A stretch of 64,000 nt of DNA from Methylocystis rosea SV97 (GCF_000372845.1 NZ_KB889964.1:1-64000), one strand, 5' to 3'; counted from the first letter of the stretch, positions 36,797-46,943 are shown. A program made the numbers and translations. Notes: generated by a model not told the origin, from the letters alone.

Positions 36797-37473
36797 GATC
36801 CGCCGGAACTGGCGATCGCGGCGGCGCGCGCCTTGTCCTCGAGCGCTATCTCGAACCGTTGGCGCCCTATCTCTCGGACGAGTGCCTGACAGAGATCGTC
36901 GTCAATCGCCCGGGCGAAGTCTTCGTCGAAGGCCCTATGGGCTGGGCGCGGCACGAAGCGTCGGCGCTGTCGCAAGAGCACCTTCTGCATCTTGCGACCG
37001 CAGCGGCGGGCTTCACCAAACAGGATGTCAGCGCCGAACGCCCGATCGTCTCGACCACGCTTCTTCACGACGAGCGCTGCCAGATCGTCGTCCCGCCCGC
37101 CGTCTCCGCCGGCACGGTAAGCCTGACGATCCGCAAGCCCGCGGCCCTGACCATGACTCTTCATAACCTCGAAAAAGCGAAGCTCTTCGACGAAGTGTGC
37201 GCTGCGAGCGACGAACTCTCCGCCGACGAGCATCGCCTGCTCGCCTTAAAGGAAGCGGGCAAATGGCGGGAGTTCTTGGAGCTCGCCGTGCTGACCCGCC
37301 GCAACATCCTCATTTCGGGAGCGACGGGCTCCGGCAAGACGACACTCTCCAAAGCGCTGATCGCGGCGATCCCCGAGGACGAACGGCTCATCGCCATCGA
37401 AGACGCCGCCGAGCTCGTCATCCCGCATACCCGCTGTATCCGCCCAAGAAGTGGCGGCGGACAGCGCTGGTAA
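36793..37473 (+). pseudogene. virB11: VirB11-like secretion ATPase, 3' truncated by an ISL3 element
   Basis: GTG at 36793 overlaps the virB10 stop (GTGA). The N-terminal domain (LVLERYLEPLAPYLSDECLT, EIVVNRPGEVFVEG) and Walker A (NILISGATGSGKTTLSKALI) are intact, followed by IAIEDAAELVIPH; the frame then shifts and ends at 37473, before the His box and Walker B region, where ISL3 sequence begins. About two thirds of the hexameric ATPase remains. Confidence 0.85.
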
Positions 37474-37544
37474 AGCAACTTTGTCGAAGGAGTGTTGCGA
37501 TCCCGAACTTGCGACGACTGATGTCTCTCCTCAAAATGCGGCGA

Positions 37545-39149
37545 CTAGTTCTCCTGGGCGCGTGTCGATTTCAGGCGATTGATTTGTCCTTCCGTCTGGC
37601 CGTTGCTCCATGGCTCAGTGATCGCATTTCTCACCGCGTCGATGTCTCTCTGCGCCGTGCGCGCGAAACGTTGCATCGCGTACAAGCCCGACTTCTGTGC
37701 GTCTTTCAGCCAGGAGCCGAGTTTGCCGACGCTCTTGCTTTTGAGCATGCCCCTAAATCGCATGGCGAGTCGACGCATTGTTGCGAACTCTGGCCAATCC
37801 TTTTTCAGCGCATCGACTTTCGCAGCTTGATTGGCGGTCAACAATCCCTGCGGCTTGATATAGAGCGCCGCAGCCACAATTGGCGAAATCGAATGTCCAG
37901 TCGCGGGATCGACAGGTCGTGGATTCGGAACAGCCGATGTGGCCTTCAAATTCTCCGTCTTGCATTTCGGATTGCGCCATTTCGCCAAAAGTCGCTCAAG
38001 GTTTGAAAAACTCTCTGTGTAACCGCGCGCTTTGATTTCCTGGAAAAGGTGACGGCCGCGCACGCAACCTTCTAACCAGCGGCGTGATAGATAATCTTCG
38101 AAATGTCGCGGCGACGTCGTCTTTGGCGCCGAAGCGCTCCGTTCGGGGAGCGTATGGACTCGAATCCATTTGGCGATCGTTCGACGATCGAATCCCGTTT
38201 GTCGCACGATCTCACGGACATTTCTGCCTTCGTTCCAGAGCGCGCGAACGTGGTCGAAAACCGCTTGCCTTGAATGCTGGTTCGCTATTCTGGATAAGCG
38301 GCGGTGCTCGGCGCCACCGTGCTTATCTCTCACGCTGGCGACCTCTTCGCCGTCCGTCGGCAACAAAGGACGTGCGCAAAACCCGGGCGCGCGGCTGAGT
38401 TGGACCTGAATGGCCTCGCGCAGATTCTGCATAATGTGGATACGGTCGGCGATTTGCCGCGCCTGCGGCGCGCCTTCTTGCGCGCCTTGGGCGAACAAAC
38501 CGCAGCGATCGCGGCTGATGATCTCGACGTCAGGACGTTGCCTGAGCCAATCAGCAGTCATGCCAGCGGCGCGTTCCGGAAAGAGATCGAGCACCTGCCG
38601 TCGCTCCAGGTCCACGATGATGGTCCCGTATGTGAAGCCCTTGCGCCATGACCAGTCATCGACACCGACAACCCGCGTTTTCCCCTCGGAGCTGCGCTCC
38701 TTTACCCGTCGTTTGACACAGCGCAGGATCGTATCATCGCTTCTCGGCATCCCCATTCGCTTGATCAAGCGCTCTCCGGGACGCCCGCCGACGCCATGGC
38801 CGAAAAGGTAAACGACTTCGGCCGCTCGATCGGTTCGTCGCGCTCGAGAAGCCGCCACCTCGGGCAGTTGCGTCGCAAATGTTCTACGCTCGCAGGCTTC
38901 GTTTCGACACCGCCAGCGCTGGAGACGGAGCTTTACGGGTACAGAGGCGCCTTGCGCCGGCAAATCTTGTAGATGGCGCTCATGCCAGCCATGCCGGCGT
39001 GTTGATTGCGCGCCGACCAGCGGCGGCGCACGCAGATCAGTTTTCGCGACAACGTCCATCGCGCTCTTGCGACGACTGCCAGAAAGAAGCACATGCAATC
39101 CTTTTTCGAAGCGGTTATCTCGCTCGCGATTGCCCGAGCAGAGTTTCAA
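37545..39149 (-). CDS. ISL3-family transposase
   Basis: 534 residues in one frame. N-terminal zinc-binding region is partly altered; the core has VGVDDWSWRKGFTYGTIIVD (first catalytic Asp), ADRIHIMQNLREAIQ, an HTH insertion (NVREIVRQTGFDRRTIAKWI) and the C-terminal NGQTEGQINRLKS. It ends STRAQEN instead of the usual LKRQMYGR tail, so its 3' end may be clipped. It interrupts virB11. A single frame of this length suggests recent arrival. Confidence 0.85.
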   Translation of the reverse strand: MKLCSGNRERDNRFEKGLHVLLSGSRRKSAMDVVAKTDLRAPPLVGAQSTRRHGWHERHLQDLPAQGASVPVKLRLQRWRCRNEACERRTFATQLPEVAASRARRTDRAAEVVYLFGHGVGGRPGERLIKRMGMPRSDDTILRCVKRRVKERSSEGKTRVVGVDDWSWRKGFTYGTIIVDLERRQVLDLFPERAAGMTADWLRQRPDVEIISRDRCGLFAQGAQEGAPQARQIADRIHIMQNLREAIQVQLSRAPGFCARPLLPTDGEEVASVRDKHGGAEHRRLSRIANQHSRQAVFDHVRALWNEGRNVREIVRQTGFDRRTIAKWIRVHTLPERSASAPKTTSPRHFEDYLSRRWLEGCVRGRHLFQEIKARGYTESFSNLERLLAKWRNPKCKTENLKATSAVPNPRPVDPATGHSISPIVAAALYIKPQGLLTANQAAKVDALKKDWPEFATMRRLAMRFRGMLKSKSVGKLGSWLKDAQKSGLYAMQRFARTAQRDIDAVRNAITEPWSNGQTEGQINRLKSTRAQEN

Positions 39150-39356
39150 TAGTGAATCAGACGCTTCAGCGAATTAACGCCAACACACTGTTTCGGAAAG
39201 CTCGTCGAGCGCAAGCGCATATCATTCGACGTCTGAACTTCAGCTAGGAATTATAGCCTTTAGCGTTTACGTTGCAGAGAGTGGCGGCGTACATATTTCC
39301 GATATCGAGAAACGCAAACAGAGAGAACGCTGATTCTCGGGAGGTTTGACCAAGAC

Positions 39357-39590
39357 ATGCGCAGCCTCTGGGAAAGACCAACCACTTTACCCACGTCCAA
39401 CTGCGCATCCGAGCGGCACAACACAGCCGTGGGCGGGCGGCATGAAGAATCAGCGGTGACGCGAACCATTGAACAAGCCATTAGAAAATGCCTCGTTTGC
39501 CGATCGTCGTTTCTGAGCGCCTGGGCGGGTGAGCGCGTCTGCCGGCGGTGCAAAGACACTGCCGCGTGGCGGAGCGGTGCTATCAAATGA
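39357..39590 (+). CDS. Small zinc-ribbon-like protein
   Basis: 77 residues from the ATG at 39357 (a GTG at 39456 is also possible). The conserved part is C-terminal: RKCLVCRSSFLSAWAGERVC followed by RRCKD, giving two CxxC pairs about 16 residues apart, a likely zinc ribbon. Similar short proteins occur in Rhizobiales; function unknown. Confidence 0.5.
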   Translation: MRSLWERPTTLPTSNCASERHNTAVGGRHEESAVTRTIEQAIRKCLVCRSSFLSAWAGERVCRRCKDTAAWRSGAIK

Positions 39591-39745
39591 CCGCGCAAAC
39601 GCCCCAATGAATCTTCATGGATCTGATCGTAGGCCTGAGAGCCGCATCCTGGATCTAAGGCGATCGACCGGGGCAATATCGACATTCGTATGCCGGGCCA
39701 CTGATAATTCGCAGATCAACGACCGCAACGGACTTAGGAGTAGTC

Positions 39746-40024
39746 ATGCAAAACGGCACGCATAGAGGTCCTAAAATTCGTGGACACGGTTCGGCGGTCG
39801 GACCATTCTCGGGTCGATCCGAAGCGTCAGATCAGAAGCGAGGCAGACCCGCAGGCATTCGGTTTATCGACGCCAAAGGAAGCTATGAACGCTATTTGGC
39901 GCTCGCGCGCGTCGCCAGATCGACCGGCGATGCAACCGAAATCGAGAACTATTTGCAGCACGCAGATCATTACTTCAGGCTGCTGAGGGAACAGGTAGGC
40001 CGACGCCGTAGCTTCTCGAGTTGA
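39746..40024 (+). CDS. DUF4167-domain RNA/DNA-associated small protein
   Basis: 92 residues, ATG at 39746 with TAGGAG upstream. Basic N-terminus (NGTHRGPKIRGHGSAVG) then SYERYLALARVARSTGDATE and IENYLQHADHYFRLLRE, the hallmark of DUF4167, where a basic low-complexity start precedes a helical pair. Chromosomal members are longer. Role unknown; the basic N-terminus suggests nucleic acid binding. Confidence 0.75.
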   Translation: MQNGTHRGPKIRGHGSAVGPFSGRSEASDQKRGRPAGIRFIDAKGSYERYLALARVARSTGDATEIENYLQHADHYFRLLREQVGRRRSFSS

Positions 40025-40199
40025 TGAGCGATCAGAGCGGGAGCAGCCGGCCAGGGACATAGAATCCTTTGGTCCCGCAGATGCTCTACTGTAGGGGGCT
40101 GAGCGCGAAATTTAGAATCACGGCGACGACCTTATTGCCACGGGAGCGACTTACTTTCCGCCCACGCGCAATCGGCTAATCCATCAGTTGGCACGTCGA

Positions 40200-40447
40200 T
40201 AACGGATGTCTCGAAATGTCGAACAACGCCGCCGAACGCGCAATCAGACCGCTTACTTTGGGCAGAAAGAATTAGCTATTTGCCGGCTCCGACGACGGCG
40301 GACGTCGCGCGGCGATCATGTATACGCTGATCGAAACGGCGCTTCAACGACATCGATCCGGAAGCCTGGCTTGCGGATGTCATCGCCCACATCGCCGATC
40401 ACCCGATCAATAGAATCGACGATCTCCTTCCCTGGAAGTGGAAGCCT
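40200..40447 (+). pseudogene. IS66-family transposase C-terminal fragment
   Basis: Encodes SNNAAERAIRPLTLGRKNWL, then a frame change and [20 protein letters not shown] ending DDLLPWKWK: the catalytic Glu region and C-terminus of IS66 TnpC. It directly abuts the truncated aldolase gene. Confidence 0.75.
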
Positions 40448-40749
40448 CATGCGACCTTGATGCCTGGAATGGCGCCGGCCGCCTCGATGTATTTCACGAC
40501 TGGCGTCCCGTCGCTGGCGGTCTGTCTAATGGTCTCATCGAAGAGGATGACGCCAGAAATATATCGATTCATTGCCTCTTCGGCGCGGAACAGGAATTGG
40601 CGGTAATCGCGCCGCGTCACCTGGGTAGAGTCGACGCCGATTGCCGCGAACCTTTTCGCGATCGTTCCGGCGCTCTCGTCCGCGGCGAGAATGCCTTTCC
40701 CCGGTGCTACCATGGCTCTCGCGGTCCGAACGAGCACGTCCTTGTTCAT
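40447..40749 (-). pseudogene. Class I fructose-bisphosphate aldolase, N-terminal fragment
   Basis: ATG at 40749 with AGGAGAAGG upstream. Encodes VRTARAMVAPGKGILAADES, GTIAKRFAAIGVDS and [13 protein letters not shown], the first 100 of about 340 residues of class I FBP aldolase. The gene is cut at 40447 by IS66 sequence before the Schiff-base lysine, so it is not functional. Confidence 0.85.
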
Positions 40750-41089
40750 AATCCTTCTCCTCTGAGCCACCCCGGTCGCAACTACGTTAGAGATGCATCC
40801 TTGGGCGCTTTCCTATTCCGCTTGCCGACGCGTACGCGCCTTTTTGTTGGAGATACGAATTGAACAGACGCTGACATGAATGATGAACGCTCCCAACTGA
40901 CGCCGGCCGCCGCCGCGCTTCTTGCCGAGACTGACAGTTCAATGAACTCCGCCCGCATCAAGGAAAATAGTGCTTCGGAAAAAACGCCAATGCAAACCTT
41001 TATTAATGCGCTGCCTTTGGCGCCGCCGCTTGAACCACCAACGGGGCCCGCGGCGGGTGAATGGCCGCATTATGAGGCCGGACACACGA

Positions 41090-41460
41090 AAGCGCCTCGC
41101 GGTTACGATGAGCCTGAGCTTGGGCGCCTTCGCAATCCGCTCGCGTGTCATATAAGCCGGCCAAAAAGGCTGCGAAATAACAATGTCGGCGTCAGGAAGC
41201 TCTTGGTCGAGTATGCTGTCCGCGCCGTCCTTGCTGGATGTCACTACTAGGCGATGACCGTTCGACTCTAGGAATTTGCGTAGTCCTAGTTCGCCGGAAA
41301 CGCTGCCAAGGAGCGTACCCGGCTTGAAATCGATTGCTTTTGGGGAGGGCAGCGTTTGTCCGTCGGGATAGCATTTGGGCTGAGCCACGTCATCGCGCGC
41401 ATAGGCTTTCGGATAACCGTCGACCGGATCGTCGTACAGCACGCATACGATCTTGGCCAT
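41090..41460 (-). pseudogene. NAD-dependent formate dehydrogenase, N-terminal fragment
   Basis: Starts MAKIVCVLYDDPVDGYPKAY at 41460 and runs to ISQPFWPAYMTRERIAKAPK, the N-terminal catalytic-domain part of the D-2-hydroxyacid-dehydrogenase-type formate dehydrogenase. About 120 of 400 residues remain; the NAD-binding domain and catalytic His/Arg are missing. Relevant to C1 metabolism of the source organism. Confidence 0.85.
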
Positions 41461-42324
41461 GTTCCGCTCCTCTCTCGCTGGGATGCAGGGCGTTATGCTT
41501 TCGTGGCTCTACCCATCAGCAGCGCCAAGCGCGAACTGGCCTCGCTCATGGATACGCGCTAGCGCCGCCTCACCAGCCTCATCATAGTTATCGACGTAGA
41601 TAGCGCAGATCGTTTCATAGGCGATGCGTTCGGGATTATCTGTCGATTTCACCGAAGACGATATCCAGCGAGCGACGACAGCCGACATGTCTACCAGCCG
41701 ACAATGCGATCGAGAGCGGCAGTCGCCCCCATCCGCCCGGCATTGCCCTGCCTGCACTATAACGCTTTGGTCCGTCACTCGGCGGCGTTCCGAAATCGAT
41801 CCCGTCTTTCAGACGGCGCAGTTCCGACCACATTCGCCCGCCCCGATTGTCAGGCCAACTGGTGATCGCTCACAATTAGACCGGGCTCGTCAGGCCGTAA
41901 TGGCGATGGGGATTTGCGTAAGTATGGGTGCGCCACGATTAGGTGAGACATGCGATGTGCTAATTCGAAAACCGCAACCGGGGTTAAAAATGTCGAAAGA
42001 CGGAAGGGCTTAACGCTGCAATGAGACGCTCGCGAAGGACGCGCCCAAAGAGATACGCAGGAGATATCGCTCCTTTCAGGCAAATTGCGAATTTTTTCAG
42101 CGTGCGGCGCCGCATTCATGTCAACCGGGGGCCGTCCGGCAGGCATTCCTCAGCGAATCGCTCATGGGCCGTTCGACTGGAACCCCAGAGAATCGTGGGC
42201 CCTCGTCACTATTCGCCTGCAACGGTGCAACAGCTTGGCTGTAGGTGGCGCCGCGATTGCATCCGATGGCGCGAGGGCGTCGCTTGCGACGTCACCCGGC
42301 CCAAAGAAGGGCCCCCCAGCATTG
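41461..42324. other. No confident gene
   Basis: About 860 bases. A minus-strand frame at 41509-41688 (AYETICAIYVDNYDEAGEAA) looks protein-like for about 45 residues and could be a small gene lying upstream of formate dehydrogenase, but I do not recognise it. The rest shows Arg-rich frames typical of non-coding GC-rich DNA. Confidence 0.35.
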
Positions 42325-42375
42325 CCGCTGTCCTGAACGTCTGCCTTGCAGGCGTTCAGGCAGCGGCTTTTTTCG
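42325..42375 (+). terminator. Strong intrinsic terminator
   Basis: CCGCTG-T-CCTGAACG pairs with CGTTCAGG-C-AGCGG, followed by CTTTTTT. It lies 30 bases before the start of the outer-membrane protein gene. Confidence 0.75.
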
Positions 42376-42404
42376 TTTCTGGGGCGCGCGCAGGCGAGAT
42401 GCAG

Positions 42405-43100
42405 ATGAGGTTGGCTATGAAGAGAGCACAGTCCCAGCGATCGATGCGCCAGCGGCCGCGTTCGCGCGGTGTAGAAGCAATGGCTGTCATGGCCGCGCTC
42501 CTTGCGACGAACGCGACGGCCGCGCCCCGCAAGAACGCGCCGTCCGAGGCGACTGCGATACAAGTTCAAGCGCCGCCGCCATCACTCGCGGCGCCTGCGC
42601 CGCCAGTTCCGCCTCCTGCTCCGCCGCCGGCGCCCATGGGGGTGTTCGGCGCCGATATGCCGGCCGCCGGCAAACTCGTTCTCTCCATTACGCCGGTGTT
42701 CGCTAATCTGTCGGGCATCAAAATGGGAACCCGCACGGTCTCCAACGAATATATCGTCACGACAGTGCCGTTCTTTCTCAATCCCAGACAAACCGTGCGC
42801 ATTATTCCGCAAAACATCGCGGTCGCGACGCAAATTGCCGGACTGAGCTACGGCGTCACGAAAGATTTCGCCGTTATCCTCACTGCCGGCATGATCGAGA
42901 AAAATCTCAACGCGCTAACCTTCAAGGGCGCGTCCGGCATTTTGCCGCTCGGCAGGAGTTTGCCTGGAACGACGAGCCTTGCCGACGTCACGTTGTCGGG
43001 CGTCTATCGCATCTATCAGGACGACGTCCACCGCATCTAGCTCTCTCTTGGCGTCTCCTTGCCCGCCGGCAGCTACACGGCCACCTTCATCTACGTCTCT
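42405..43100 (+). pseudogene. Outer-membrane beta-barrel (transporter/porin-like) gene, truncated
   Basis: From the ATG at 42405: signal-like start (MAVMAALLATNATAAP), a Pro/Ala-rich linker, then beta-rich sequence KLVLSITPVFANLSGIKMGT, TVPFFLNPRQTVRIIPQNIA and LADVTLSGVYRIYQDDVHRI. A TAG at 43038 (Gln expected) is followed by LSLGVSLPAGSYTAT, then IS21 debris. The pattern matches the MetA/phenol-degradation-type barrel family; it lacks its C-terminal half. Confidence 0.55.
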
Positions 43101-43104
43101 GTCA

Positions 43105-43859
43105 CAGCCGGATGTTTATCGCCCGAGCCTATCCGCGCGAGACGCAGGAGATGGTTTTCGACGCGCATGAGCGCGCCTTCGCCTTCTTCAAGGGCGCCTG
43201 CGCACGTGGCGTCTATGACAATATGAAAACGGCGGTGGAAACGATCTTCATCGGCAAGGAGAAGCGCTCGCGAACGAGACCAACCTGGTTCTCAACCTGA
43301 CCCTTCTCCCAGCCGGATGCCGGCGTGCAGGCCACAGGAGATCGACGACTTCGCCTTTCAAGGACACGCCGATCAACGAAGGGCTGGTGCGCGACCTCGC
43401 TAACGGCGCCTTCATCACCCAGCAGCTAACGTCGTGCTGGTCGGCGGAACCGGCACGGGCAAAACACATCTCGCGATCGCCATCGCCCGAAGCTGCATTC
43501 GCGCCGGCGCGCGCGGGCGCTTCTACACTACCGTCGATCTGGTCAATCGCCTTGAAGCGGAAGCCCGCGCCGGGCGGCAGGGACGGCTCGCCGATTATCT
43601 GACCCGCCTCGACGTCGTCATCCTCGACGAACTCGGCTATCTGCCCTTCGCCCAGGCCGGCGGCCAATTGCTGTTCCATCTGGTAAGCCGGCTCTACGAG
43701 CGCACCTCGATCATCGTCACGACCAACCTCGCCTTCGGCGAATGGCCGAGCGTCTTCGGCGATCCGAAAATGACGACCGCGCTGCTCGATCGGCTGACCC
43801 ACCACTGCGACATCGTCGAGACCGGCAACGAGAGTTGGCGCTTCAAGAACCGCCTCTGA
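43105..43859 (+). pseudogene. IS21-family remnant: istA piece fused to istB
   Basis: Bases 43113-43260 encode ARAYPRETQEMVFDAHERAF and GVYDNMKTAVETIF, the middle of IstA. After a deletion, IstB begins ([20 protein letters not shown]), shifts frame near 43425, and continues [40 protein letters not shown] to the end at 43859. This is a different IS21 type from the one at 7.8-10.4 kb. Confidence 0.8.
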
Positions 43860-43939
43860 TCACGCCGCCGCGCGCATCGTAACTCCAGTCGGGCTACGCC
43901 CTCCTTCCCGTCACGACGCGCGCAACAAGGGGTCAATTT

Positions 43940-43980
43940 TGGACGCCGATATGGGGTCAATTTTGCGAACCGATTGACAC
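43940..43980 (+). repeat. 41-bp direct repeat, copy 2 (probable IS21-type terminus)
   Basis: Lies 81 bases after istB and matches 30211-30251 at 38 of 41 bases. Also preceded by a shorter echo GGGGTCAATTTTGGACGCCG, as in multi-repeat IS21 ends. Confidence 0.6.
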
Positions 43981-44270
43981 CTTGAGTTTCGAGAAGGCCA
44001 TCTCGATCGGATTAAAGTCCGGACTGTAAGGCGGGAGATAAAGCAACGTCGCGCCGGCCGTCTCGATTGCCTTGCGCACGCCGGCGCCTTTGTGGCTGCC
44101 GAGATTGTCCATAATAACGATGCCGCCCGGCGCGAGCGTGGGAACGAGGACCTGATCGACATAGGCCTGGAACCAGAGGCCGTTGATCGGTCCGTCGAGG
44201 ACCATCGGCGCCGTTAAGCCCGTGCGGCGCAGACCGGCGACGAAGGTTGTCGTTTTCCAATGTCCATGCA
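43981..44270 (-). pseudogene. IS630-family transposase C-terminal fragment
   Basis: Encodes [40 protein letters not shown] and [20 protein letters not shown]: the second Asp and final Glu regions of IS630 DDE transposases. A frame change near 44215 separates an upstream piece. N-terminus lost. Confidence 0.8.
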
Positions 44271-44383
44271 GCCGCCCACAATACCTTCAACGTTCAGCGC
44301 CATCTCATTCCAGCAAGAACGCACCGAGCTTTTCGAGGATCAGCCATGCAGACTTGGCGCGAAGTCGTCACTGCTGGGTGATT
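44271..44383 (+). pseudogene. IS6-like transposase C-terminal fragment
   Basis: Encodes [35 protein letters not shown] and stop, resembling the C-terminus of IS6-type integrase-core transposases. Confidence 0.5.
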
Positions 44384-44480
44384 TCAGCTGCGGATTCCGA
44401 CGAAGCCGTATTTAATTTTCAACAACTTGACAAAGCCGGACAAACGCATACCGCCGTCCCGGCATGCGGGCAGACGCCGC

Positions 44481-45869
44481 CTACAACTCGAACACTTGAT
44501 TTGGTTCCGGCAGATCGATTTGGGTGTTGCCGAGATGTGTTGCGAAGCTTCGCATCGATTCTTCTTCGCCGTGAACGAGGAACGTCCGCTTCGCACCCGT
44601 TTGCTTTTGCCAAGCCAACAACTCAGCCTGATCCGCATGGGCCGAGAAACCGTTGATCGTATAGATGCGAGCTCGCACAGCGATTTTCTCGCCAAAAAGG
44701 TTAATCTCCTTCGCTCCATCGATGATGCGGCGCGCCAGAGTGCCGTTCGCGGCATATCCCACAAAAACGATGCTCGATTCCGGACGCCACAGGTTGTGCT
44801 TGAGATGCTGCCGCACGCGGCCACCGGTACACATGCCCGAACCGGCCATGATTATGGCGCCAGTTTGGATCTTGTTCAGCGCGACGGACTCGGCGCTTTC
44901 GCGTGTGAAGTGCAATCCGGCAAAATGAAACGGATCATGCCCCTCTCGAATGAGCGTCGCGATTTCCGGCTGCAAGCCCTCCAAATGACGCTGCATGATT
45001 TCTGTAGCGGAGATCGCCATGGGAGAGTCGACAAAAACCTGCGTCGATTTCATCAGTCGACCATGGCTGATGCCCTGGCTAATGAAATAAAGCAGTTCCT
45101 GCGCTCGTTCCAATGCGAAGGTAGGGACGACGACATTTCCACCGCGCCTGAAGGTATCCGTCACGGCGTCATAAAATTCCTCGACGGACGGTCCCAAGGG
45201 CTTGTGCAACCGGTCGCCATATGTGGTTTCCATCACCACGTTGGCTACGGTTGGTGGCTTCGTAGGATCGCACAGCAAAGGGCCGCCATAATTGCCAAGG
45301 TCCCCGGAGAATAGCACGGTGGATTGTTGCGAACCTTCTGTCAGCTGCAGATAAATGCTGGCCGAACCAAGGATGTGGCCAGCGTTGATGAACGTGCCGC
45401 GCACGTCAGCAGCGACTTCGATCTGCTCATCGTAAACCGCCGTCCGTCCGAAATGCTCGAAAGAGTTCAAAGCATCGAGGACCGAATAGAGCGGCGCTAT
45501 GCGCTGATCCGTTGAACCGCGTCGCGCGGCAATACGTGCTCGGTAACGCGCATCTTCTTCCTGCAGATGAGCTGCATCGAGGAGCACCAAGCGTGCCAAC
45601 TCCCGCGACGGCGCCGTCGTGATGATCTCACCGTGAAATCCTTTTTTGTGCAGCAGCGGCAGCCGGCCGCAATGATCAAGATGGGCATGGGTCAGCAAGA
45701 CATAGTCGATGCTGGTAGGATCGAAACCGAACGGTTGCGAATTCTCCTCGTCCAGTTCACGGCCGCCTTGGTAAAGTCCGCAGTCGATCAGGATACGCTT
45801 GCCGGCACACTCGACCATGTGACACGAGCCGGTGACGCCGCGGTCGGCGCCATGGAATGATAATCTCAT
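44481..45869 (-). CDS. Metallo-beta-lactamase/beta-CASP RNase-like hydrolase
   Basis: 462 residues from the ATG at 45869, AAGGAG upstream. Zinc motif 2 in LLTHAHLDHCGRLP, motif 1 Asp in ILIDCGLYQGG, His in FINAGHILGSASI, Asp in LFSGDLGNYGG; the beta-CASP insertion and motif C follow (VFVDSPMAISATEIM, GFSAHADQAELLAW, FLVHGEEESM). This is the Ysh1/CPSF-73-like bacterial family, probably an RNase. Third gene of the phosphoketolase unit, ten bases after the LOG gene. A combination seen in several Proteobacteria; the functional link is unknown. Confidence 0.92.
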   Translation of the reverse strand: MRLSFHGADRGVTGSCHMVECAGKRILIDCGLYQGGRELDEENSQPFGFDPTSIDYVLLTHAHLDHCGRLPLLHKKGFHGEIITTAPSRELARLVLLDAAHLQEEDARYRARIAARRGSTDQRIAPLYSVLDALNSFEHFGRTAVYDEQIEVAADVRGTFINAGHILGSASIYLQLTEGSQQSTVLFSGDLGNYGGPLLCDPTKPPTVANVVMETTYGDRLHKPLGPSVEEFYDAVTDTFRRGGNVVVPTFALERAQELLYFISQGISHGRLMKSTQVFVDSPMAISATEIMQRHLEGLQPEIATLIREGHDPFHFAGLHFTRESAESVALNKIQTGAIIMAGSGMCTGGRVRQHLKHNLWRPESSIVFVGYAANGTLARRIIDGAKEINLFGEKIAVRARIYTINGFSAHADQAELLAWQKQTGAKRTFLVHGEEESMRSFATHLGNTQIDLPEPNQVFEL

Positions 45870-45879
45870 GGGAGGCTCC

Positions 45880-46887
45880 TTAGCTCTGTGATGAGCTGTT
45901 TCTTTCACGCACGTGCAACGGCTCACCGCTGACATCGTGCCAATGCAATATGCCATTCCAGATCTCGTCGGCTGCTTCAGCAAACCAGAATAATTCGCGA
46001 TCTTCCTGATCTATGACGCCTTCGTCGACCAGGAAATCCAGATTCACAGCTTGGCGCCAGTAGCTTTCGCCCACCAAGACGACCGGAATAGGCTTGATCT
46101 TGCGTGTTTGTACGAGCGTCAGCACCTCGAACAGTTCGTCGGGGGTGCCATACCCCCCGGGAAAGGCGACCAGCGCCTTTGCACGCAAGAGGAAATGGAG
46201 CTTGCGCATAGCGAAATAATGAAAGTTGAAGCAAAGATCGGGCGTGATGTAGGGGTTTGGATATTGCTCATGTGGGAGGCTGATGTTGAGGCCGACTGAT
46301 TTGGCTCCGACGTCGAAGGCGCCACGATTGGCGGCCTCCATGATTCCGGGTCCGCCGCCGGTCACGACGACTCTCAGCTGCCGATTGGGAGCTTGGTGAG
46401 TCGCGCTCACGCGACGGCCGAGTTCGCGGGCAACTTCGTAATATTGGCTCTTGGCGAGGATTCGCTCGGCAATCGACAGGCGTCGCGCCAAGTCCTCGTT
46501 GCCGATATCCGCCGCCAAGGCTGCCTTTAACGCATCCACTTTACATTGCGCGGCAGCGGGTTCGCATATCCGCGTACTTCCGAAAATCACGATCGTGTGG
46601 TGAATGTGGTGCTCTTCAAACAGCAGCTCGGGCTTGAAATAGTCGATCTGTAGCCGGACGCCCCGCATACTGTCCCGCGCCAAGAAATCGAGGTCGGCGT
46701 CGGCCCGGCGATAACTGGGGCTTTCGAAAATTGCTTGGACGCGCGCGGGAGCGTGCGGATCTTCTTCCGAGGGCTTCGGGCACTCCCCGGGAAGCGGCTC
46801 ACGTCGATTCACGGGGTGCGCAGGCTTTGGGATCCGCAGCTTGTTAGGGTCTAGCTGCTTTGCTTTCACCGTTGGGCACTCCCACAT
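45880..46887 (-). CDS. LOG-family (TIGR00730-like) Rossmann protein
   Basis: 335 residues. Central signature VVTGGGPGIMEAANRGAFDV and FPGGYGTPDELFEVLTLVQT are the phosphate-binding PGGxGTxxE motif and GGGPG loop of LOG/lysine-decarboxylase-like nucleotide 5'-monophosphate phosphoribohydrolases. The N-terminal 110 residues are an extension compared with the usual 190-residue LOG proteins, matching the long-form subfamily. Hydrolysis of nucleoside monophosphates is likely; the role with phosphoketolase is unclear. Start at the ATG at 46887, 57 bases after the phosphoketolase stop. Confidence 0.88.
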   Translation of the reverse strand: MWECPTVKAKQLDPNKLRIPKPAHPVNRREPLPGECPKPSEEDPHAPARVQAIFESPSYRRADADLDFLARDSMRGVRLQIDYFKPELLFEEHHIHHTIVIFGSTRICEPAAAQCKVDALKAALAADIGNEDLARRLSIAERILAKSQYYEVARELGRRVSATHQAPNRQLRVVVTGGGPGIMEAANRGAFDVGAKSVGLNISLPHEQYPNPYITPDLCFNFHYFAMRKLHFLLRAKALVAFPGGYGTPDELFEVLTLVQTRKIKPIPVVLVGESYWRQAVNLDFLVDEGVIDQEDRELFWFAEAADEIWNGILHWHDVSGEPLHVRERNSSSQS

Positions 46888-46943
46888 ATTGAGACACTCG
46901 ACGATGGCATAGGACCCTTATCAAGGCCGTCCAGAAATGCGGC

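Noticed and set aside
35992-37473. Apparent VirB10-VirB11 fusion protein
   Set aside because: The fusion arises from a frame change near 36740. In the correct frames virB10 ends with TGA at 36794 overlapping the GTG start of virB11 at 36793.
40876-41250. 124-codon plus-strand frame (MNDERSQLTPAAAALL...)
   Set aside because: Its second half is antisense to the formate dehydrogenase fragment and the first half has no ribosome site or family match.
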